DNA of 64,000 nt from Leptasterias polaris (taxonomy: Eukaryota > Echinodermata > Asteroidea > Forcipulatida > Asteriidae). Below, piece by piece: positions 49,901 through 58,122 of the stretch. Position 1 is the first letter of the stretch. The number at the start of each line of letters is the position of its first letter. Below the pieces are notes generated by a model. The model did not search any database and had not been told where the DNA came from. It saw only the letters and a list, made by a program, of their open reading frames with translations. Both the position numbers and the translations under genes were made by a program. The stretch is from the NCBI GenBank assembly GCA_037783415.1, contig JAZGTN010000214.1, positions 310,001 to 374,000 of the forward strand. The letters run 5' to 3'.

Positions 49901-52900
49901 TTTTGAAGCCCAGCGCAAAAAAAAAAATATGAATGGATTGCGTTTCCGATGACATTTTCAGGATTTTTTGTATTTTTAAACCTGATTCTGAACCCGAGCT
50001 TCTTGAAATTGGTTGTCTGATTCCCAAAATAAAAAAAGGAAGGAAAGCACACGGGGCATTCTTGGACATTGCCGTGTGTACTTGAGATATTCACTTTATA
50101 AATAGCCAGTTTGTTGCAGAATAAGCACTGTTGAGTGTGGTGTTTAATGAACTCATGGAATTATTTGGAAACTGGTTCACTACTGGTCAGTGTACTTTTT
50201 CCATTCATGTTTATAAAATGCGAGCATAGTTTTCAGTTTTTATAGGAATACTCTAATTTCATTTACTTATTTATTTATTTTTTCACAATGATGACACTTG
50301 TGACTACCATGACCTTAACAAAAATATGGTTCTAAAGGTAACAACTTGCTGAATTTAAATTTAAAATAAAGTAAAAGAAAATCAATGTGTGTGAAAGAAA
50401 CGCCACACATATATTAGGGTAATTAGCCCCCTAATATGTACCCACAATGTTCCCCATATCTAATATACACCAAGGGCAGATCAAATCAAAGGGTGAAACT
50501 ACATGATTATGGTCACACTATAGTCATTTGTCCCGTGGCACAAATCTCCCTTTTCTCAAAGATTCTTTTTCTTTGTGTTCAATCAAGATCACAGATGGAA
50601 TCAAAATGACTTGAAGATTTCAAGAGAGATATTTTTTACCTGTAAGACTTTAAGGACCGGTTTGATGTTATTCCAGGTGGAACCTCTCATGTCAATAATG
50701 ACACTGAAACCAAGTTCTCTCGCCTCCTCACTGTGACAAAAATAACAAAAGATAAAGACAACAAGGATGAGGAGAAATAATAGCAACAGTAATGATGTAA
50801 AATGTTATCAGACATTGTTGATGCTGATGCAATAGACCGTGCAATTCTCACGCGAATTCGAACAGTAGAACCTGTTAAAGCGTGCAATTCTATTTCCTTC
50901 AAAATATTAAAGCAATGATCAAGTATCCCAAAAATGTTTGAATACAAGCAAGCCTTGCTTGGTCTACTACTTGAACTATGACCTGGGGCCAACTTCAAAG
51001 AGCTAGGCACACAAAAATACTTGCTAAGCACAGACAAGAAGCAGCCAAATTCTACAATACCAGCCATGATCTGACCTAAAGTTGAACAGACAACACACAA
51101 ATTGAATAAAGAAAAAATGCGGGAATATTGTGTTTGCCAAACATTACATTTGAAAACATAGGCCCCTACCCTTCTGCGTTTCCAAACTCTATGTCCATAT
51201 TTCAGATTGTTTGAATTTTAAATCTAACTGCTCAACGTGTTTAAGAAGTTACGGGAAATCCCTAGTTCTTGGAACAACATCAACAACGTCAATTCCACAG
51301 GGCGTTCATTGTAGAAAGACAAAAATTCCACTCAATCATTATTTAACAACACATCCAAAGAAAACTCATGGTTGGTTTCTTCGCACCGAAGTACCAATAT
51401 GGTGCAGAGTGATAAGCCACGTCAACGCTATGAAAATTTAATGAGCAAGTAATGCAGATGATTTTGGTCTGACATCGTAGCTAATTGCCTCCGACCCACC
51501 AGGCTTTTGGTCTAACAGAATCGGAACGTTAAACACGACTTGTTTCTGTTTCGGTTCAAAGGGAACAGTCCGAGGACAAAGCGATCTTAACTGTTGACTC
51601 TGTGCCGACCAAAAGTAGCAGCTTTAAGGAAATTATGTCTTTGGATGTTATTCAAAGTGACATGTTATTTTTTAGTAGAAACCTTGTGTTGAATAGATCA
51701 ACAGTCAGCGATATTTTTGCAAATTGGAATGACTTGATTTTTGAATACCACTGACCTACATTTACCATTTTCCCCTCCCAGCTCAGAATTGGTTGAATTG
51801 GGTTATAAAGGCAGAAAAACATGTTATTTACTGTTGACATCCAATGAGGTCATGCTTCAAATTTTGCTCTGAAAAAATTATCAAGTAAAATGACATTTTG
51901 CACCACTCTAACATCAGGCCCCAATTTCAAAGAGCTGCTTAAGCACAAAAACTAGCTTAGCAAATCAAAATTTTGCTTACCAGCATAAGGTTTTATGCTA
52001 ACCAGCAAAAGGTTACCAGCAAAAATACCATGTTAAATGTACTGTTTGTGACTCGGGTATCCTGCTCATTTTCACTCAGCAAAAATTGTTTATATCTTCT
52101 GCTTAAGCAGCTCTATACAATTGGGTTCAGTTTAGAGAATTTTGTAATATTTGTTCCACTTTTGTAATATTTGTTCCACTTTTGTAATATTTGTTCCACT
52201 TTTGTAAGGAGTCTATTGGAAAATGAGCGCATCACAAAACTGAATTTGACCTGATGAGTTCCTCTTTAAGATAATTCTTCAAAACTGACATTTACAGTCT
52301 AAACGATTCATAAATCAACACAGGCCAGCAAACAAAATAGAAAAAACAACACACAAAAAACCCCAAACATCTGTATAGCTGTGAGGAATCCGTCTGACTG
52401 TAATGATTTTTAATTCTCAGTTGCTCATTACCAAAATTGAATTTATTGATTATTTTCCACTCTGATGCACGTTTAATTAACAAGGCGCCGGTGACGGATG
52501 GTAAGCAGTAATAATGAAATAGAATCGCAGGAAATTACACTTGGTAGTTATTAGAGTAAACCACAGGATTAAAGGAATGTGAACGCCACATAAATATTCT
52601 GATAACTAGATTCAAGTATTAACAAATTAACATTCATAAAGCAATGTCTGTAACTGCATTAGAGTGCGGCTTCAACCGTGGGCTTCACATTTTTTTGTAT
52701 TTCCCTGTTATGAACAACAGATTGAAAACCTATGATATTGAATTTTTTAAAAATTATCCAAGGCTGTGAACGTGTAGAAAGCGTGTCTGCTACTGATAGA
52801 CAAGATCAGCAAATACAGTTCTACACTCTGTTTCTTACAATGATGTCCACTGTCTTCAAATATCAAACCCTGCTTGTGGGTTCGAATCCCACCCGAATAG

Positions 52901-55900
52901 CACGCCTATTGAGTTGCTTCTACAGAAGTCAGGAAGCAGTGAGTAAACAATTAACATTTCTTATCACATATCGGTGAGTTTGTAAAAACCAAAAGTAATA
53001 CTGCTCAATTTTGAAATCTGGGCATCACATTCACTTTCATAAATCTGCTTAGCATGTTACTGTTAGTACTCTAAGCACAGAGAAAGGGTTACCAGCCGAT
53101 CACGATTTTGATGTACTCTACATTAACCGGTTCCCTGCAAAATTATGTTTAGTGGATGAATTTGTTAAACCAGTGAGCAGCTTTAAGAAACCGGGTCAGA
53201 GACCAATGTCACACCTACCCTTTAACTGGAAAGGAACTCAGGTGAGAAGAGAAGTGTTATTAAAGGATTAGGAGGCCTTCAGAAAGTGTTAATACAATTC
53301 CTGTATAATAAATAATCCTGTCAGGGTATACAGTTGTAAATAATCACAGGATTGTGTGTTTATTTACTTTGTGAAGGCATGGGTTCTTCAAATGGTAAAT
53401 GGCTGCTGTACCATCCATTTATATGGAAAGGTATGACACCAATCTTGCTTCACAAACATCGATGTATGAACTCGCCAGAAATAATACTTGATTTTCAAAG
53501 AAATTAAACAATGTTCATAACAGATAATTGTAGACTCAATTTGATCCAACTCAGCAGTCTCCAAACAATGGTCCACTGACCAAATGTCAATTAAAACAAG
53601 GATCAGTCAAAGTTATAAAAGTGGTCCAGTTAGTTCAGCATTCCTATTTAATATGAATTATGGACAAGTGCAAAAGCTGAAACAATGCTATACAAAAATC
53701 TATTTTAAAAAAAATAAAATTTGTAACAAAAAAATAGGGGATAAAAGTAACCACCATGTACTGTATAACGAAGCATATTTGCCAGACTTCAAACTTTTTG
53801 AAATGCACTATTGTACTTGTACATTTCAAGTACACAAATGTAAAGCGCACAACTGCTTGGCATTAATTGGTGGCACTTATAGGAAAGCATTTCCCTCCAT
53901 ACATCTCAAGAATTAGTTCCTCAAACCAGGTTAAAACCACACTATGAACCTAAGTCTGCACCATGGGTCCCCATGAACAGAACAGCCTGTGCAAATATCT
54001 CGCAAAGTTCAGTCAGGAACTCATGCTAATACTGTGATATAGCTCCATGCTGTGATAGATTCCAGTCTGTATTTACTTAGCAATTGCTGGTCATAAAGAG
54101 AGTCAATTAGCTTGACTACTCAAAGGTGTTGACCCACCAACCCCTTTTACCACAGCTTGATCACTTTGGATGTTTACAATGTGCAATAAAACACTAAACA
54201 TAAATACTATCCAATAATCTTTAATGAGCTGTAGTATTCAATGCATTTGGGGATTTTTATAGTAGGAGAGAATACCACTTTGATGTACATGTATTCATGG
54301 TTGATGTGTTTTTCCACACATGCTTGACTGGCTTCATAACTATCACCCAACCACACCCCCACCACATAAACACAAGGTTTACAATTTATGTGATTATCAG
54401 TATCAGGTAGTTGGATTTTTAGTGTGTTTTTAAAAGTTTTGGTAAGATAAATGTATATACAAATAATAGTATTTATCTTTAAAAGTGCATGTACAGTTGT
54501 GAAAAATATACTCTACTGCATGAATTGTTCAGTAGTGGTGTTACTGTGCCATTGCTAAAAATACTTGAATTTTACTAGCATTTTTAGTCCGCTCAAAGTA
54601 TCCGATTAAAACTCATCGTTGTCGCATCCCTTTCAAACCAGTAACACAATACATGTACAGCTACATAGATTCTACCAATGAGGCAGAAAATTACCATGAG
54701 TAATACACCTATCAATTGTATGACGCACTATCAGACCCCCGGGGATGGTGCGTCACTGTTCATATGTGGGGTAGGATTTGCGTGTCCAAAGACCCACCCT
54801 GAGTCGAAAAATTGACACACTTGTTGCAGATTTGGACGGTCTTCCAAACCATTTTTTGACTCACCATTCGCGGATAGCAACGCACCACAGACGGACAAAT
54901 CGACGCACATAATTCCTTGGTATGCTGCAAACGATGCACGCGCAGTGAATACCAAGTATTTCAACCTTGTATGTACGAGTTTCCCGGCACACATGCTGAA
55001 AATACATGGCAAGTGTATGCACGAGGCGAGAATGTACTACTTGATCTTCGAGACGTGCGGTTCCCAACGCACTAGCTATCAAACACACGAAATAATAGAG
55101 AGGGAACCAGTCTACTAAATAATGCATTTTCGTATCCATCCATGACTCGACGATCGACCCCCAGTAACGTGCATGTGAGAGATACAATATACCACGGGGC
55201 AGAGGTTGACAAAACCACCGCGCCATGAATTACATGTGACTAAATAATGACTGGCCGCTTTCCGATTGGCCGATCGCGTGAATAATTATTTATGACGTAG
55301 TGCTTCTCACAGCGCTGTATTCATCACCGCGATCCCGCGGATGTGCTTGCTCTACCTAACGTGGTAAACTTTTATAGTTAGGGGGCGAAGGAATGGCGTG
55401 TAGCTGTGGGAGCGATAAGGCAAGGGAAATTCCCTTGGTGAGAAATAACTACTGCGTGTCAGAGATGTTTTTACACGTGCGTGAGCAATACTGTAGTTTT
55501 CGTTTGTCAAACTCAAATACACACAGAAGTGATGGGGGATATTCACACGACTTCGACTCTGCGGGATGTTGTGCTTATAAAGATCGTGAAGGATTATCTC
55601 TCGGTCGGCACATTTTTTGAATCAACATGAAACAATACAAAATACACTGACACAGGTACATGTACAGTCTCGATGTTAATTGTCAAAATCGTCTTTGTTG
55701 TTCGTGTATTTTAGAACAAATTCACTTGCCGCCGACAAACGGTTAACCGTTTAGAAAAGTTTGAAACGGATAGTAAATTAAACGTATGGTCACAGGCTTA
55801 CCTCGTATCCATCTATGACTCGACAATCGACCCCCACTATCGTGCGTGTGAGAGATATAATATACCACGGGGCCGAGGATGACAAAACCACCACGCCATG

Positions 55901-58122
55901 ATGCACATGTGTATTGGGCTTGGGCAAAAGGCTTGCTATGTGCAGTGTGGAAAATAAACGGCCGTCTGAGCTGGCATGTGGTGATCGCTGACTTTCTGGC
56001 GGTAAATTCCCGACCCTCGGGCAACATAAATGTTAACAAAATAATACCAACATCATTTTACACAGGCGGGGAGGGTAGGTGCATTTTTATTCTCCACTAT
56101 ATAAACAAAATAAATGTTGAAATGGACATCGACGGACCATGACGGAACAAGACGGAACATGACGTAACGCGACGCACCTCTTAAAGATTTTTTGACTAAC
56201 CACTATTGGCTTTTGACGTACCCACCGTCAAATTTTTTTAGAGTAAAGACGCAAACTTGACGCACCATTCCCGGGGGTCTGCCAGTGCGTCATACAATTG
56301 ATAGGTGTATAACGCGGCAAAATCCACATCATATGCCGGCACCTATGAAAAATGACGCTTCATAATTATTCTGTGTTCTGAAAAAACTGTGAACATCTTT
56401 GCCTTTGACAGATTTCACAAAATTTAAGAGAGTCCTAACACATCCATTGGTGTTGAGAAAACAACAATTCTGGAGGATGGACATTTTGAACGAGGGGTAA
56501 ACCAGCATACATTTGTTTAGGTCAGACCATAGCAAGATACATGTAGGATAAAGTGGTGAGGGGGTACAAAATACTCTTTCTTAGTCAGCATTTCCCACCA
56601 AGGAAGGCAAATAAAGCACCAAATCAAGGAACAAGGGCAAGGATTAAGGACATGGGCTGGTCCAGCATAAAATTCAGTCAGTAAATAGAGCTCCAGGTTT
56701 GCCAAATTAAAATTCATGCGACAAACCTACAATTATCTCTCAGATCTCAGATTATGCAATTGGAGTTTGATGATTCATCATGGTATTTAACCAGTTCACG
56801 CTGGATGACATGTTAACACGCCAATTTCACGATGTGTGAAAATGGTATTTTCACAAAAGAGAAACAACAAATCCCAGTGCTTAACAAATAACAGAGAATC
56901 TTTGTTCTATTGGATTTGTCAAGTCAGGGTTTCTTTGTGCCGATGATACTCTCAAAGAAAATTTATTCCGGCAATTCCGAGAAAATAATTCCGTCATGGT
57001 GGAAAGAAAAAATAGAAGATCCCACGCTTTTAACTGGTGAAGGGATTCTTTGAAGCTAAACCTTACCTTGGAATAGTGCTGAGATAGTAAACCACTCTGC
57101 GTAGGTCCTCTGGCTTGACCTTGTCCAGGTTGGGCCTTGATGGGAAGGTCAGGATGGGACCTCCTCTTTTGTCTCTCCCTCCTACAAAGATAAAAACAGT
57201 TTTATGAACACATTTTTTAATTAAAAAAGAAAAAACAGGAACAGAAAAAAAACCCACAGCCAACAGCATCAATAGTCAAAGTCGCAAAGATTACCAGGAA
57301 TTGGGTTATTCATTAAAAAATGTTGGGGTTGTTGTTACATTTTACACCTACATGTAACCATCTGGACTAAAAAAAAGGTTACACTATGCACAGCTCCTGA
57401 ATCATTGATAACCCCCATGCATCTCTCCCATCCACCCATCTAATGCCCCTCCACCTCATAAACAGGTTCTCTCTGATCCTAACATAATGACTGCTCATCT
57501 TTAGACACCTACATTACATGGGTATTCTCATTGTCTTCTGTGCCCAAATCAGTTTGGTTTGATCCCCTTTCCAACAAAAAGGGTGCCATATTTGATACCC
57601 CTCCAACCAAAAACAGGTATCTTTGATCCACTTCTGCCCAAATGGGTATCTTTGATCCCCTTTCCAACCAAATGGGTGACATCTTTGATACCCCTCTGAC
57701 CAAAATGGGTATCTTTGATCCCCCTTCTACCCACATGGGTATCTTGGATCCCCTTCTACCCAAATGGGTATCTTTCATCCTCCTCCAACCAAAATGGGTG
57801 ATCCTTGTCTCACTAACAAGAGGAAGGAAGTGAAAAACATTTCCCCCACAATTTGGATGCTCGTTGTCCCTCCAAATAGGTTATCTCGCTATCCTACAAC
57901 CTACACATTGGTGCTATTGTCTCCCCTTTAAATTGGCTTTCTTTTACCCCTAACCACCCAAATGGGAACTGTTCTTGTCTATCCTCAGCCCTATAACATC
58001 TCCTCATCCCCCATCCACATCTTATGAGGCCCCTCCCATCCATGTACCTGAGCAGTAGGCGATCTTCTCCTTCAGAACGGGTAACACATCAGAGGCCCTT
58101 AGCCCATCACAGTGGAAGGCAC
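37824..58122 (-). CDS. trio: Trio/Kalirin-type Rho GEF, N-terminal segment (12 exons)
   Basis: Span of twelve minus-strand coding exons listed individually below; joined they give about 581 in-phase codons (1745 nt) without a stop. Trio/Kalirin proteins are large membrane-associated guanine-nucleotide exchange factors that activate Rac, RhoG and RhoA to control axon guidance, cell migration and actin. The order seen here is Sec14/CRAL-TRIO lipid-binding domain (exons at 58048 to 44382), then spectrin repeats (42661 to 37824), which mediate scaffolding. Diagnostic peptides are RDKRGGPILTFP, IDMRGSTWNNIKP, ALDERSTLL, LCVFQQDA and LAKHTGVGK. Matches to vertebrate TRIO and KALRN are colinear and similarly strong, as expected for a single invertebrate orthologue. 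The initiator exon and everything beyond the spectrin part, including the DH-PH domains, lie outside the window or were not found. No promoter was identified. Confidence 0.95.
37947..38380 (-). repeat. Intron with a GGTAAACCCATT minisatellite
   Basis: Between about 38087 and 38345 the plus strand is built of 12-15-bp units such as TTGGTAAACCCATTAC and TTGGTAACAAAATTGG, roughly twenty in all. The word GGTAAACC also occurs in the unrelated intron array at 44755. It fills most of this 434-bp trio intron and codes for nothing. Confidence 0.85.
38381..38611 (-). CDS. trio: trio exon 11 (spectrin repeat)
   Basis: 77 codons, phase 0 both ends, acceptor TTTTTCAG, donor GTGGGT. Encodes LCADGKSLLDALQQPLSPES, a short Ser/Thr linker, then HVLDLVHKVLHHHRQLDELW and QRIQLCVFQQDAAQ. 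The human equivalent reads DGKSLLDKLQRPLTP ... LCVFQQDVQQ. The LxxCVFQQD motif marks the end of a linker helix and the start of the next spectrin repeat. The plus strand happens to be open too, which is a shadow of this exon. Confidence 0.96.
38612..39019. repeat. Intron containing a tRNA-Leu/Ser-headed SINE (plus strand, about 38833-38990)
   Basis: From 38833 the plus strand reads GCATCATGGCCGAGTCGTCC (A-box region of a type II tRNA) and, 45 nt on, GTGAGTTCGAATCCTGGAG (B box). Then comes GACTTTGGACTGTGG, which is SINE body. The arms do not form a closed acceptor stem, so it is a SINE and not a tRNA gene. Confidence 0.65.
39020..39154 (-). CDS. trio: trio exon 10 (spectrin repeat)
   Basis: 45 codons, phase 0 both ends, acceptor TCCCCACAG, donor GTTAGT. 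Encodes YMSNLYGWVQQSQEDAELST then EIPDLETKLHHHQKLFETIS. It aligns with human YMSNVDSWCKACGEVDLPSE and DLEDAIHHHQGIYEHI. The conserved HHHQ in the helix is characteristic of this position in Trio and Kalirin. Confidence 0.95.
39331..39515. repeat. Family A element in a trio intron
   Basis: TGGGCCCAACTTCATAAAGC at the left, GCTTAGCAAATTTTTGTGCT then TACAGGCTTGGGGCC at the right, with inner words TAATGGCTGGTTACCTGG and GAGCACCAGTTGC. It sits in the 718-bp intron between exons at 39020 and 39873; the rest of that intron shows nothing recognisable. Confidence 0.7.
39873..40064 (-). CDS. trio: trio exon 9 (spectrin repeat)
   Basis: 64 codons, phase 0 both ends, acceptor TCTCTTAG, donor GTTTGT. Encodes GMYVHINQIVGIASRLMESG, then HYAAEQIERLTHKLDQKWRA and FAVALDERSTLLTMSVAFHQ. 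Human TRIO reads NVYVNINRIMSVANRLVESG and AALDERSTLLDMSSIFHQK, so the match is essentially unbroken. ALDERSTLL is one of the best diagnostic strings for the family. Confidence 0.97.
40065..40372. other. Intron, nothing recognised
   Basis: A 308-bp intron with no repeat or RNA feature that I recognise. Confidence 0.7.
40373..40495 (-). CDS. trio: trio exon 8 (spectrin repeat)
   Basis: 41 codons, phase 0 both ends, acceptor GCTTTGTAG, donor GTGAGT. Encodes MFEWLAHQKELFLLNHTEIG then TMSQTGEELQEEHNRFATQA. It aligns with human MFDWITHNKGLFLNSYTEIG and LQTQHNHFAMN. The exon has the same length class and phase as the 37824 exon (41 codons), consistent with repeated spectrin-unit architecture. Confidence 0.96.
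40590..40733. mobile_element. Near-perfect hairpin (foldback) element in a trio intron
   Basis: Left arm AGAAGTAACTATAAATAAAT ... GCGGGTACAACCATGTATTA; right arm TAATACATGGTTGTACCCGC ... ATTTATTTATAGTTACTTCT. The arms are about 60 nt and nearly identical apart from a small indel around the AAACTTGCGGG/CCCGCACGTTT junction; the loop is about 20-25 nt (GAGACCACACCGGC). It is the intact form of the family C pieces at 14203 and 26336. High arm identity indicates recent insertion or constraint. Confidence 0.85.
40780..40903. repeat. Family B element, diverged
   Basis: GGTCCCAAATTCATGGTTCT then GCTTACTG at the left and GTGGTAAGCAGTGCCACGTG then ATCGAGCC at the right, with CGCTTATGGCTAACAG inside. 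It lies in the same intron as the hairpin at 40590. Confidence 0.6.
40904..41345. other. Rest of intron, nothing recognised
   Basis: AT-rich intron sequence without distinct features. Confidence 0.6.
41346..41589 (-). CDS. trio: trio exon 7 (Ser-rich linker and spectrin repeat)
   Basis: 244 nt: one base completing a split Ser codon, then 81 codons, ending in phase 0; acceptor AATTTGCAG, donor GTAATT. The second half, VPRVNRMMDSVTATRQQLHQ then LWQIRKLKLEQCLELRLFEQ, matches human LPKVSTMLDRLHSTRQHLHQ and LDQCFQLRLFEQD. The first half, GFNGDESTTTDSGYSGSSHG then SFTSMSSIAASADFHGV, is a Ser/Thr/Gly-rich linker longer than and different from the vertebrate one (about KKNSGSGNADLQN), so it is probably an exposed, phosphorylatable loop. 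Confidence 0.95.
41647..42108. mobile_element. 462-bp inverted-repeat element with 6-bp target-site duplication
   Basis: Termini CAGGCATGCAACTCTT (41647-41662) and its exact inverse AAGAGTTGCATGCCTG (42093-42108). TAAATC occurs directly outside both ends (41641-41646 and 42109-42114), a 6-bp target-site duplication. GC-rich subterminal words (CGGAAAATTACCG; GCGGAAATCCGCCGATCCGC) follow the ends. No transposase frame, so non-autonomous. It occupies about half of the 872-bp intron between 41590 and 42461. A possible relative begins at 49753 (CAGGCGTGCAACTCTG). Confidence 0.85.
42109..42461. other. Remainder of intron, nothing recognised
   Basis: Includes the target-site duplication at its start and ordinary AT-rich sequence up to the donor GTATTT of exon 6. 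Confidence 0.6.
42462..42661 (-). CDS. trio: trio exon 6 (first spectrin-like repeat)
   Basis: 66 codons plus two bases (phase 2 end), acceptor GATCTCATCAG, donor GTATTT. Encodes AVEDFLTKASELMHRQDHLK, then MTIEGAQHQIEEHTHLREQV and EIPVEQINQEGQKLLRR. The human counterpart is FEDYISNATHMLSRLEELQD, IEEHSQLKKKVIKAPIEDLD and LEGQKLLQR. The split codon AG|T with the next exon gives Ser. Confidence 0.95.
43195..43440 (+). repeat. GGTCC/GGCCAG-type repeat, inverted pair member 1
   Basis: Starts TCGCAGAGTTTGCCCTTAAC then TTTTTCAGTGACTGGCCAGC, and ends GCCAGCGGACCACTGTTAAG then GGAGAA. The reverse complement of this order is found at 44080-44312 in the same 1720-bp trio intron, so transcripts could fold on themselves. 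Confidence 0.7.
44080..44312 (-). repeat. GGTCC/GGCCAG-type repeat, inverted pair member 2
   Basis: CTTCTCCCTTAACAGTGGTC then CGCTAGCCAAACACTAGTC at the left, ACTGGCTGGTCACTGAAAAA then GTTAAGGGCAAAGCCTGC at the right. It mirrors 43195-43440 along its length, with moderate divergence in the middle. Confidence 0.7.
44382..44495 (-). CDS. trio: trio exon 5 (end of Sec14 domain)
   Basis: 38 codons, phase 0 both ends, acceptor CCTCACAG, donor GTAAGC. Encodes TNMMSQESLHKVIDPSQLTP then ELDGTLTYEHEEWIQLRM. It matches human TNMVSLEGLTKVVDPSQLTP and EFDGCLEYNHEEWIEIR. DPSQLTPE-DG is the conserved C-terminal edge of the CRAL-TRIO domain, with the HEEWI helix leading into the spectrin part. Confidence 0.97.
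44755..45089 (-). repeat. Three-copy tandem duplication that includes the 3' end of exon 4
   Basis: Units of 125-127 bp, with TGGTAAACCGATTAC beginning at 44801, 44928 and 45053. Each copy continues (plus strand) into ACTTGAGCTT followed by GAATTTGGTAGACTTCTCAT in the two intronic copies; in the third copy the same ACTTGAGCTTG is the true end of exon 4. Thus about 15-18 exonic bases and the splice donor region were duplicated twice into the intron. One intronic copy keeps a GT at the donor position but has an in-frame TAG just before it. Confidence 0.85.
45072..45173 (-). CDS. trio: trio exon 4 (Sec14 domain)
   Basis: 34 codons, phase 0 both ends, acceptor CTTCACACAG, donor GTTAGT. Encodes ECIPDHIHMVYILKPEKFWQ then KHRTSLGSSKLKFE. 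It matches human IHVALIIKPDNFWQKQRTNF and GSSKFEFE. KPxxFWQK-RT is a family signature of the Trio/Kalirin CRAL-TRIO domain. Its last bases are copied twice downstream in the intron. Confidence 0.97.
45174..46340. other. Intron, nothing recognised
   Basis: Start of a 5.5-kb intron. ACATGTA-rich words near 45890-45945 are low-complexity. No exon was found. Confidence 0.55.
46341..47092 (-). repeat. Four-copy 188-bp tandem array derived from a tRNA-headed SINE
   Basis: ATAAGTACTGTACATTCAG starts at 46351, 46539, 46727 and 46915: exact 188-bp spacing. Copies 1 to 3 look identical; copy 4 has a few changes (CCATATTATAGAG, one added T, TTCGAATCCCACCC). Each unit contains GTTTGAATCCCACC (plus-strand B box) and, on the minus strand, GAGCTTGGTGGTCTAGCAAT as A-box region and GGGTTCAAATCCCAGCC as B box. 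The array ends in the SINE body (CTGCAGATATTTTCTGCAGG). It is probably young, or an assembly expansion. Confidence 0.9.
47093..50639. other. Remainder of long intron
   Basis: No exon-like coding. Poly-C at 48807-48819 and poly-A at 49684-49697. TCTGAATCTGAATCTGAATT at 49049 is a short hexamer repeat. CAGGCGTGCAACTCTG at 49753 resembles one terminus of the 41647 element. Overlapping minus-strand frames at 48284-48643 and 49786-50094 are low-complexity and unsupported. Confidence 0.5.
50640..50730 (-). CDS. trio: trio exon 3 (Sec14 domain core)
   Basis: 91 nt: one base completing a split Ser codon, then 30 codons, phase 0 end; acceptor TTTGTCACAG, donor GTAAAA. Encodes EEARELGFSVIIDMRGSTWN then NIKPVLKVLQ. 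Human TRIO reads EEVCKRGFTVIVDMRGSKWD and SIKPLLKILQ. IDMRGS is the strictly conserved strand-turn of the lipid-binding fold in this family. Confidence 0.97.
50983..51070. repeat. Family A element, left part only
   Basis: GGGGCCAACTTCAAAGAGCT then CACAAAAATACTTGCTAAGC and TACAATACCAGCCATGATCT. The right half is absent. Confidence 0.55.
51071..51915. other. Intron, nothing recognised
   Basis: A less AT-rich stretch at about 51220-51620 stands out slightly but contains no supported exon. The plus-strand frame 51211-51441 has no family resemblance. Confidence 0.45.
51916..52130. repeat. Family A element, reference copy
   Basis: Complete: GGCCCCAATTTCAAAGAGCT then GCTTAAGCAC at the left; CTGCTTAAGCAGCTCTATAC then AATTGGGTTCAG at the right. 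The termini are inverted repeats of about 25 bp. Inner landmarks in order: TTTTGCTTACCAGCATAAGG, GGTTACCAGCAAAAATACCA, TGTACTGTTTGTGACTCGGG, TATCCTGCTCATTTTC. About 215 bp and no coding capacity. Confidence 0.85.
52141..52208. repeat. 20-bp minisatellite, 3.4 units
   Basis: Three perfect units of TTTGTAATATTTGTTCCACT and a partial fourth. It starts immediately after the family A element ends. Confidence 0.95.
52780..52990 (+). repeat. tRNA-derived SINE fragment
   Basis: GTGGGTTCGAATCCCACC at about 52877 is a B box in a T-arm-like palindrome, followed by SINE body (TTCTACAGAAGTCAGGAAGC, then TTTCTTATCACATATCG) similar to the 3545 copy. No closed acceptor stem. Confidence 0.55.
53021..53200. 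repeat. Family A element, diverged
   Basis: TTTCATAAATCTGCTTAGCA at the left, GTTACCAGCCGATC and CATTAACCGGTTCCCTGCAA inside, and AGCAGCTTTAAGAAACCGGG at the right. Confidence 0.55.
53201..54703. other. Intron with one GGTCC-type repeat fragment (53555-53660)
   Basis: ACAATGGTCCACTGACCAAA then TGTCAATTAAAAC and GTGGTCCAGTTAGTTCAGCA resemble the pair at 43195/44080. No exon was recognised; TAA at 54701-54703 is the target-site duplication of the next element. Confidence 0.5.
55131..55238 (+). repeat. Internal direct repeat of the Harbinger-like element, copy 1
   Basis: CGTATCCATCCATGACTCGA to CACCGCGCCATGAATTACAT. About 90% matched by 55804-55912 by eye. Confidence 0.8.
55804..55912 (+). repeat. 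Internal direct repeat of the Harbinger-like element, copy 2
   Basis: CGTATCCATCTATGACTCGA to CACCACGCCATGATGCACAT. The divergence from copy 1 is largely C-to-T/G-to-A at CpG-like positions. Confidence 0.8.
56310..57066. other. Intron, nothing recognised
   Basis: Starts with the TAA target-site duplication. No exon or further repeat was recognised. Confidence 0.6.
57067..57181 (-). CDS. trio: trio exon 2 (start of Sec14 domain)
   Basis: 115 nt: two bases completing Gly, 37 codons, then AG of a split Ser codon (phase 2); acceptor TTTGTAG, donor GTAAGG. Encodes GRDKRGGPILTFPSRPNLDK then VKPEDLRRVVYYLSTIP. Human TRIO reads GRDKRGGPILTFPARSNHDR and IRQEDLRRLISYLACIP. The phase-1 and phase-2 junctions on either side rejoin to GG and SEE exactly as in vertebrates. 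Confidence 0.97.
57545..57800. repeat. Minisatellite of about 36 bp in a trio intron
   Basis: Six to seven imperfect units on the pattern ATGGGTATCTTTGATCCCC then TTCTACCCAA. A minus-strand frame through it gives the repetitive peptide SKIPIWVEGG-like series, which is an artefact of the repeat. Confidence 0.9.
57801..58047. other. Remainder of intron
   Basis: Pyrimidine-rich plus strand up to the donor GTACAT of exon 1 of those seen; nothing else is recognised. Confidence 0.6.
58048..58122 (-). CDS. trio: trio first exon seen (N-terminal edge of Sec14 domain)
   Basis: 75 nt: two bases of a split codon, 24 codons and one base (phase 1 at both junctions); acceptor CAACAG, donor GTACAT. Encodes AFHCDGLRASDVLPVLKEKI then AYCS. 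Human KALRN has NDGLKASDVLPILKEKVAF and TRIO has MKAMDVLPILKEKVAYLS. The DGLxASDVLP spelling is closer to Kalirin. There is no start codon, so at least one further 5' exon must lie upstream, and I could not find it between 58123 and 64000. Confidence 0.95.

Larger units (their letters stand above)
54704..56309. mobile_element. Harbinger-like non-autonomous DNA transposon, about 1.6 kb
   Basis: Terminal inverted repeats of about 52 bp (54704-54755 and 56258-56309) begin TACACCTATCAATTGTATGA and differ at about three positions. TAA lies directly outside both ends (54701-54703 and 56310-56312). A 3-bp TWA duplication is typical of PIF/Harbinger elements. The interior is CpG-richer than its surroundings, contains two direct copies of a segment of about 108 bp (55131-55238 and 55804-55912), and has no frame resembling a Harbinger transposase or Myb-like protein. 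It sits in the 6.3-kb intron between trio exons 2 and 3. Confidence 0.85.

Noticed and set aside
57509..57834. Repetitive protein (SKIPIW-type repeats)
   Set aside because: By-product of the 36-bp minisatellite within a trio intron.
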